From Synergistaceae bacterium (GTDB taxonomy: Bacteria > Synergistota > Synergistia > Synergistales > Aminobacteriaceae): a stretch of DNA of 7,653 nucleotides. Numbering within the stretch: position 1 is the first letter of the stretch; the number at the start of each line of letters is the position of its first letter. The DNA lies in contig JAFRSL010000135.1 of NCBI GenBank assembly GCA_017427625.1, positions 1 to 7,653 of the forward strand. Reading direction: 5' to 3'. A program made the position numbers and the translations under genes. The notes beneath the pieces are model-generated. The model was given only the letters and a program-made list of their open reading frames with translations, did not search any database and was not told the origin of the DNA. Positions 6,423 to 7,653 of this stretch are shown piece by piece.

Positions 6423-7132
6423 CGTGGCAGGAAATTCTCCATGAGACAGAGGCCGGAAACATCCCTCACTGCCGAGCAATATCAGTCCCTGTTTCTGTTC
6501 ATGCTGAAATCATAGAGACGCTTTCACGCCTGATACTGGGAAGCTACAGGCCCTCACACCCCGACCTTCTCATAATCGGTACAGCCGACAAAGCTCCCTC
6601 AATCGGAGAATACGGGAAGCCAAATTACGAGTATTCATGCCGATGGTTAATCGAGAACATAGCGATGAGACCTATGGAGAGCAAGAGACGTTTGGCAGTG
6701 ATAGAGTGTGCGGACAAACTGAACAAGTCAGCCGGAAATTCTCTCCTCAAACTCGCCGAAGAACCTCCCGAACATGCCTATCTGCTGTTTCTCATGGAGG
6801 ACGGGAGATTGTTCCTTCCGACGCTGAAGAGCCGTTCACGATTCACAGCGATAACGTCAAACGAGTATGCCGGAGCGCAACGAATGCCGCTAGATTCCCG
6901 CGAATGGACTGAATGGCTTACGAAGGCTCGGAAAAGCACGAACGATAACGACACGATAACGCCTGATCTTGAGGCATGGGGGAGTTACGCGCTTGAGACG
7001 GGGAATATAGAGCTTGCAGAAAGAATCGAGAAGCTGAGAATAATATCAACACGAAAGAATTTGTCAGTGCCGATGTTATGCGACATAATAATACTGGCAT
7101 TAAAGGAAGGGATAGAGATAGATGTCAATTAA
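6398..7132 (+). CDS. holB: DNA polymerase III delta' subunit-like protein (short)
   Basis: Delta' is a clamp-loader subunit that helps load the sliding clamp during replication. The core signature is clear: RLAVIECADKLNKSAGNSLL followed by KLAEEPPEHAYLLFLMED (about residues 99-135), then LPTLKSRSRFTAI at 140-152, where many clamp-loader proteins have SRC and this one has SRS. It is 244 aa, well short of the usual 300-335. The N-terminal region shows no Walker A motif, and the stretch where delta'/gamma have zinc-binding cysteines (here GSYRPSHPDLLIIG) has none. The C-terminal collar region is also short. Start is TTG with a strong Shine-Dalgarno. Position after tmk-yaaR supports holB. The stop is only 25 nt before the tnpB start, so 3' truncation by insertion cannot be excluded. 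Confidence 0.85.
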   Translation: MLNLASNVAWQEILHETEAGNIPHCRAISVPVSVHAEIIETLSRLILGSYRPSHPDLLIIGTADKAPSIGEYGKPNYEYSCRWLIENIAMRPMESKRRLAVIECADKLNKSAGNSLLKLAEEPPEHAYLLFLMEDGRLFLPTLKSRSRFTAITSNEYAGAQRMPLDSREWTEWLTKARKSTNDNDTITPDLEAWGSYALETGNIELAERIEKLRIISTRKNLSVPMLCDIIILALKEGIEIDVN

Positions 7133-7151
7133 GTGTAAAATCGTGTAAAAT
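7133..7151 (+). repeat. Tandem 10-bp direct repeat at the holB-tnpB junction
   Basis: GTGTAAAAT occurs at 7133-7141 and again at 7143-7151, separated by one base, immediately after the holB stop. It may be part of the left end of the transposable element. Its function is not known. Confidence 0.7.
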
Positions 7152-7169
7152 TATGCTATGAATAGCATA
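7152..7169 (+). repeat. Palindrome spanning the tnpB start codon
   Basis: TATGCTAT (7152-7159) and ATAGCATA (7162-7169) are perfect inverted repeats separated by GA; with the inner pair open this is a 7-bp stem with a TGAA loop. The tnpB ATG (7158-7160) lies at the top of the stem. It may be the subterminal hairpin of an IS200/IS605 left end, a translational control hairpin, or both. Confidence 0.6.
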
Positions 7170-7653
7170 TTTGGACATCAAGCATATAAAGTCGAGCTGA
7201 AGCCCACGATCGAACAGAAGCAAATAATCGAGCGAACTGTGGGCGTGTGTAGATATGTCTACAACCTATTCATATGTACAAACCGCGATAATTACCGCAG
7301 TGACACTCAAAGTTATATGTCTGGCTATGATTTCTCGAAATGGCTGAACAACGAATACAGAAAGGCCAATCCCGAAAAGTCATGGATATGGGAAGTATCG
7401 TCGAAGTCTGTGAAGAAATCAATCATGAATGCAGATACAGCCTATAGAAACTTTCTCAAGGGCAAGGGCGGATTTCCGAACTTCAAGCGGCGTAACGGCA
7501 AGCCAGTAAGTATGTACCTTCCACGAAATAATGACGGCGACCTAAAGATAGAGCGTAATCGCGGGAAGATTCCGACATTAGGCTGGGTACGATTCAAAGA
7601 ATATGGCTATGCCCCGCGAAAAGCAAAGGCAGTAAGCGTAACAATCACGAAAC
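7158..7653 (+). CDS. tnpB: IS200/IS605 family TnpB (OrfB-type), 3' partial
   Basis: 165 codons are visible before the window ends. The N-terminus aligns well by eye with TnpB proteins: KVELKPTIEQKQIIERTVGV then CRYVYN (residues 11-36), a helical middle with SVKKSIMNADTAYRNFLKG, the hallmark GGFPNFKRR (104-112) and KIPTLGWVRFKEYG (137-150). The RuvC-like catalytic residues and the C-terminal zinc ribbon would lie outside the window. TnpB proteins of this group are RNA-guided DNA nucleases that promote retention of the element. Upstream in this frame a stop at 7146-7148 leaves ATG 7158 as the only good start. No Shine-Dalgarno is visible. No tnpA precedes it, as holB ends 25 nt upstream, so this is either a stand-alone (IS1341-type) element or one with tnpA further downstream. 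Confidence 0.9.
   Translation, partial: MNSIFGHQAYKVELKPTIEQKQIIERTVGVCRYVYNLFICTNRDNYRSDTQSYMSGYDFSKWLNNEYRKANPEKSWIWEVSSKSVKKSIMNADTAYRNFLKGKGGFPNFKRRNGKPVSMYLPRNNDGDLKIERNRGKIPTLGWVRFKEYGYAPRKAKAVSVTITK

Larger units (their letters stand above)
7130..7653 (+). mobile_element. Left part of an IS200/IS605 (IS1341-like) element, incomplete
   Basis: A TnpB gene with a palindrome and direct repeat at its 5' side directly abuts the holB stop codon. The exact left boundary is not determined: it lies somewhere between the holB 3' end and the palindrome at 7152. The right end is outside the window. Elements of this family lack terminal inverted repeats and make no target duplication, so the boundary cannot be read from repeats alone. 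Confidence 0.6.

Noticed and set aside
5965..6469. Antisense open frames opposite yaaR and the start of holB
   Set aside because: Shadow frames with no domain or start signal; the + strand genes have good ribosome sites and family matches.

Overview
The window most likely comes from a member of the Synergistota (family Synergistaceae). Two things suggest this. The first protein ends in a Synerg-CTERM-type sorting tail (SGGCSTGF, a hydrophobic helix, then RRKK). The gene cluster downstream combines a tmk-yaaR-holB order with an exported SpoIVB-S55-type protein. Naming a genus is not possible from this sequence. All genes lie on the + strand and are tightly packed; no rRNA, tRNA or CRISPR array was seen.

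Region 1 (about 2-2493) is the 3' part of a large surface protein gene whose start lies before the window. It encodes an unrecognised N-terminal part, a Gly/Met/Pro-rich linker with a 33-bp duplication, a Cthe_2159-like beta-helical carbohydrate-binding domain, a stalk of fifteen or sixteen 9-residue repeats (xPTSPDVPV), a C-terminal module and the sorting tail. A clear intrinsic terminator follows.

Region 2 (2542-7132) is a compact, probably single operon: prfB (RF2), an S55-like exported protein, tmk, yaaR and holB. Junctions are -8, +4, -16 and -25 nt, which suggests translational coupling. prfB carries the classic autoregulatory +1 frameshift site: the 0-frame is 23 codons followed by TGA inside CTT-TGA-C, and full-length RF2 of 369 aa appears only after the shift. 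The tmk-yaaR-holB block matches the conserved order around tmk in Firmicutes (B. subtilis tmk-yaaQ-yaaR-holB). holB begins with TTG and encodes a short, minimal delta' subunit.

Region 3 (7133-7653) is the beginning of an IS200/IS605-type TnpB gene cut by the window end. It starts 25 nt after the holB stop, and its ATG lies within a short palindrome preceded by a 10-bp tandem direct repeat, possibly the left end of the element.

Most of the window is ordinary conserved gene content. The points most worth a second look are the frameshifted prfB, the apparently swapped order of the two S55 catalytic motifs, the recently expanding surface stalk, the reduced delta' subunit and the TnpB left boundary. 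I did not find convincing evidence of a wholly new system.
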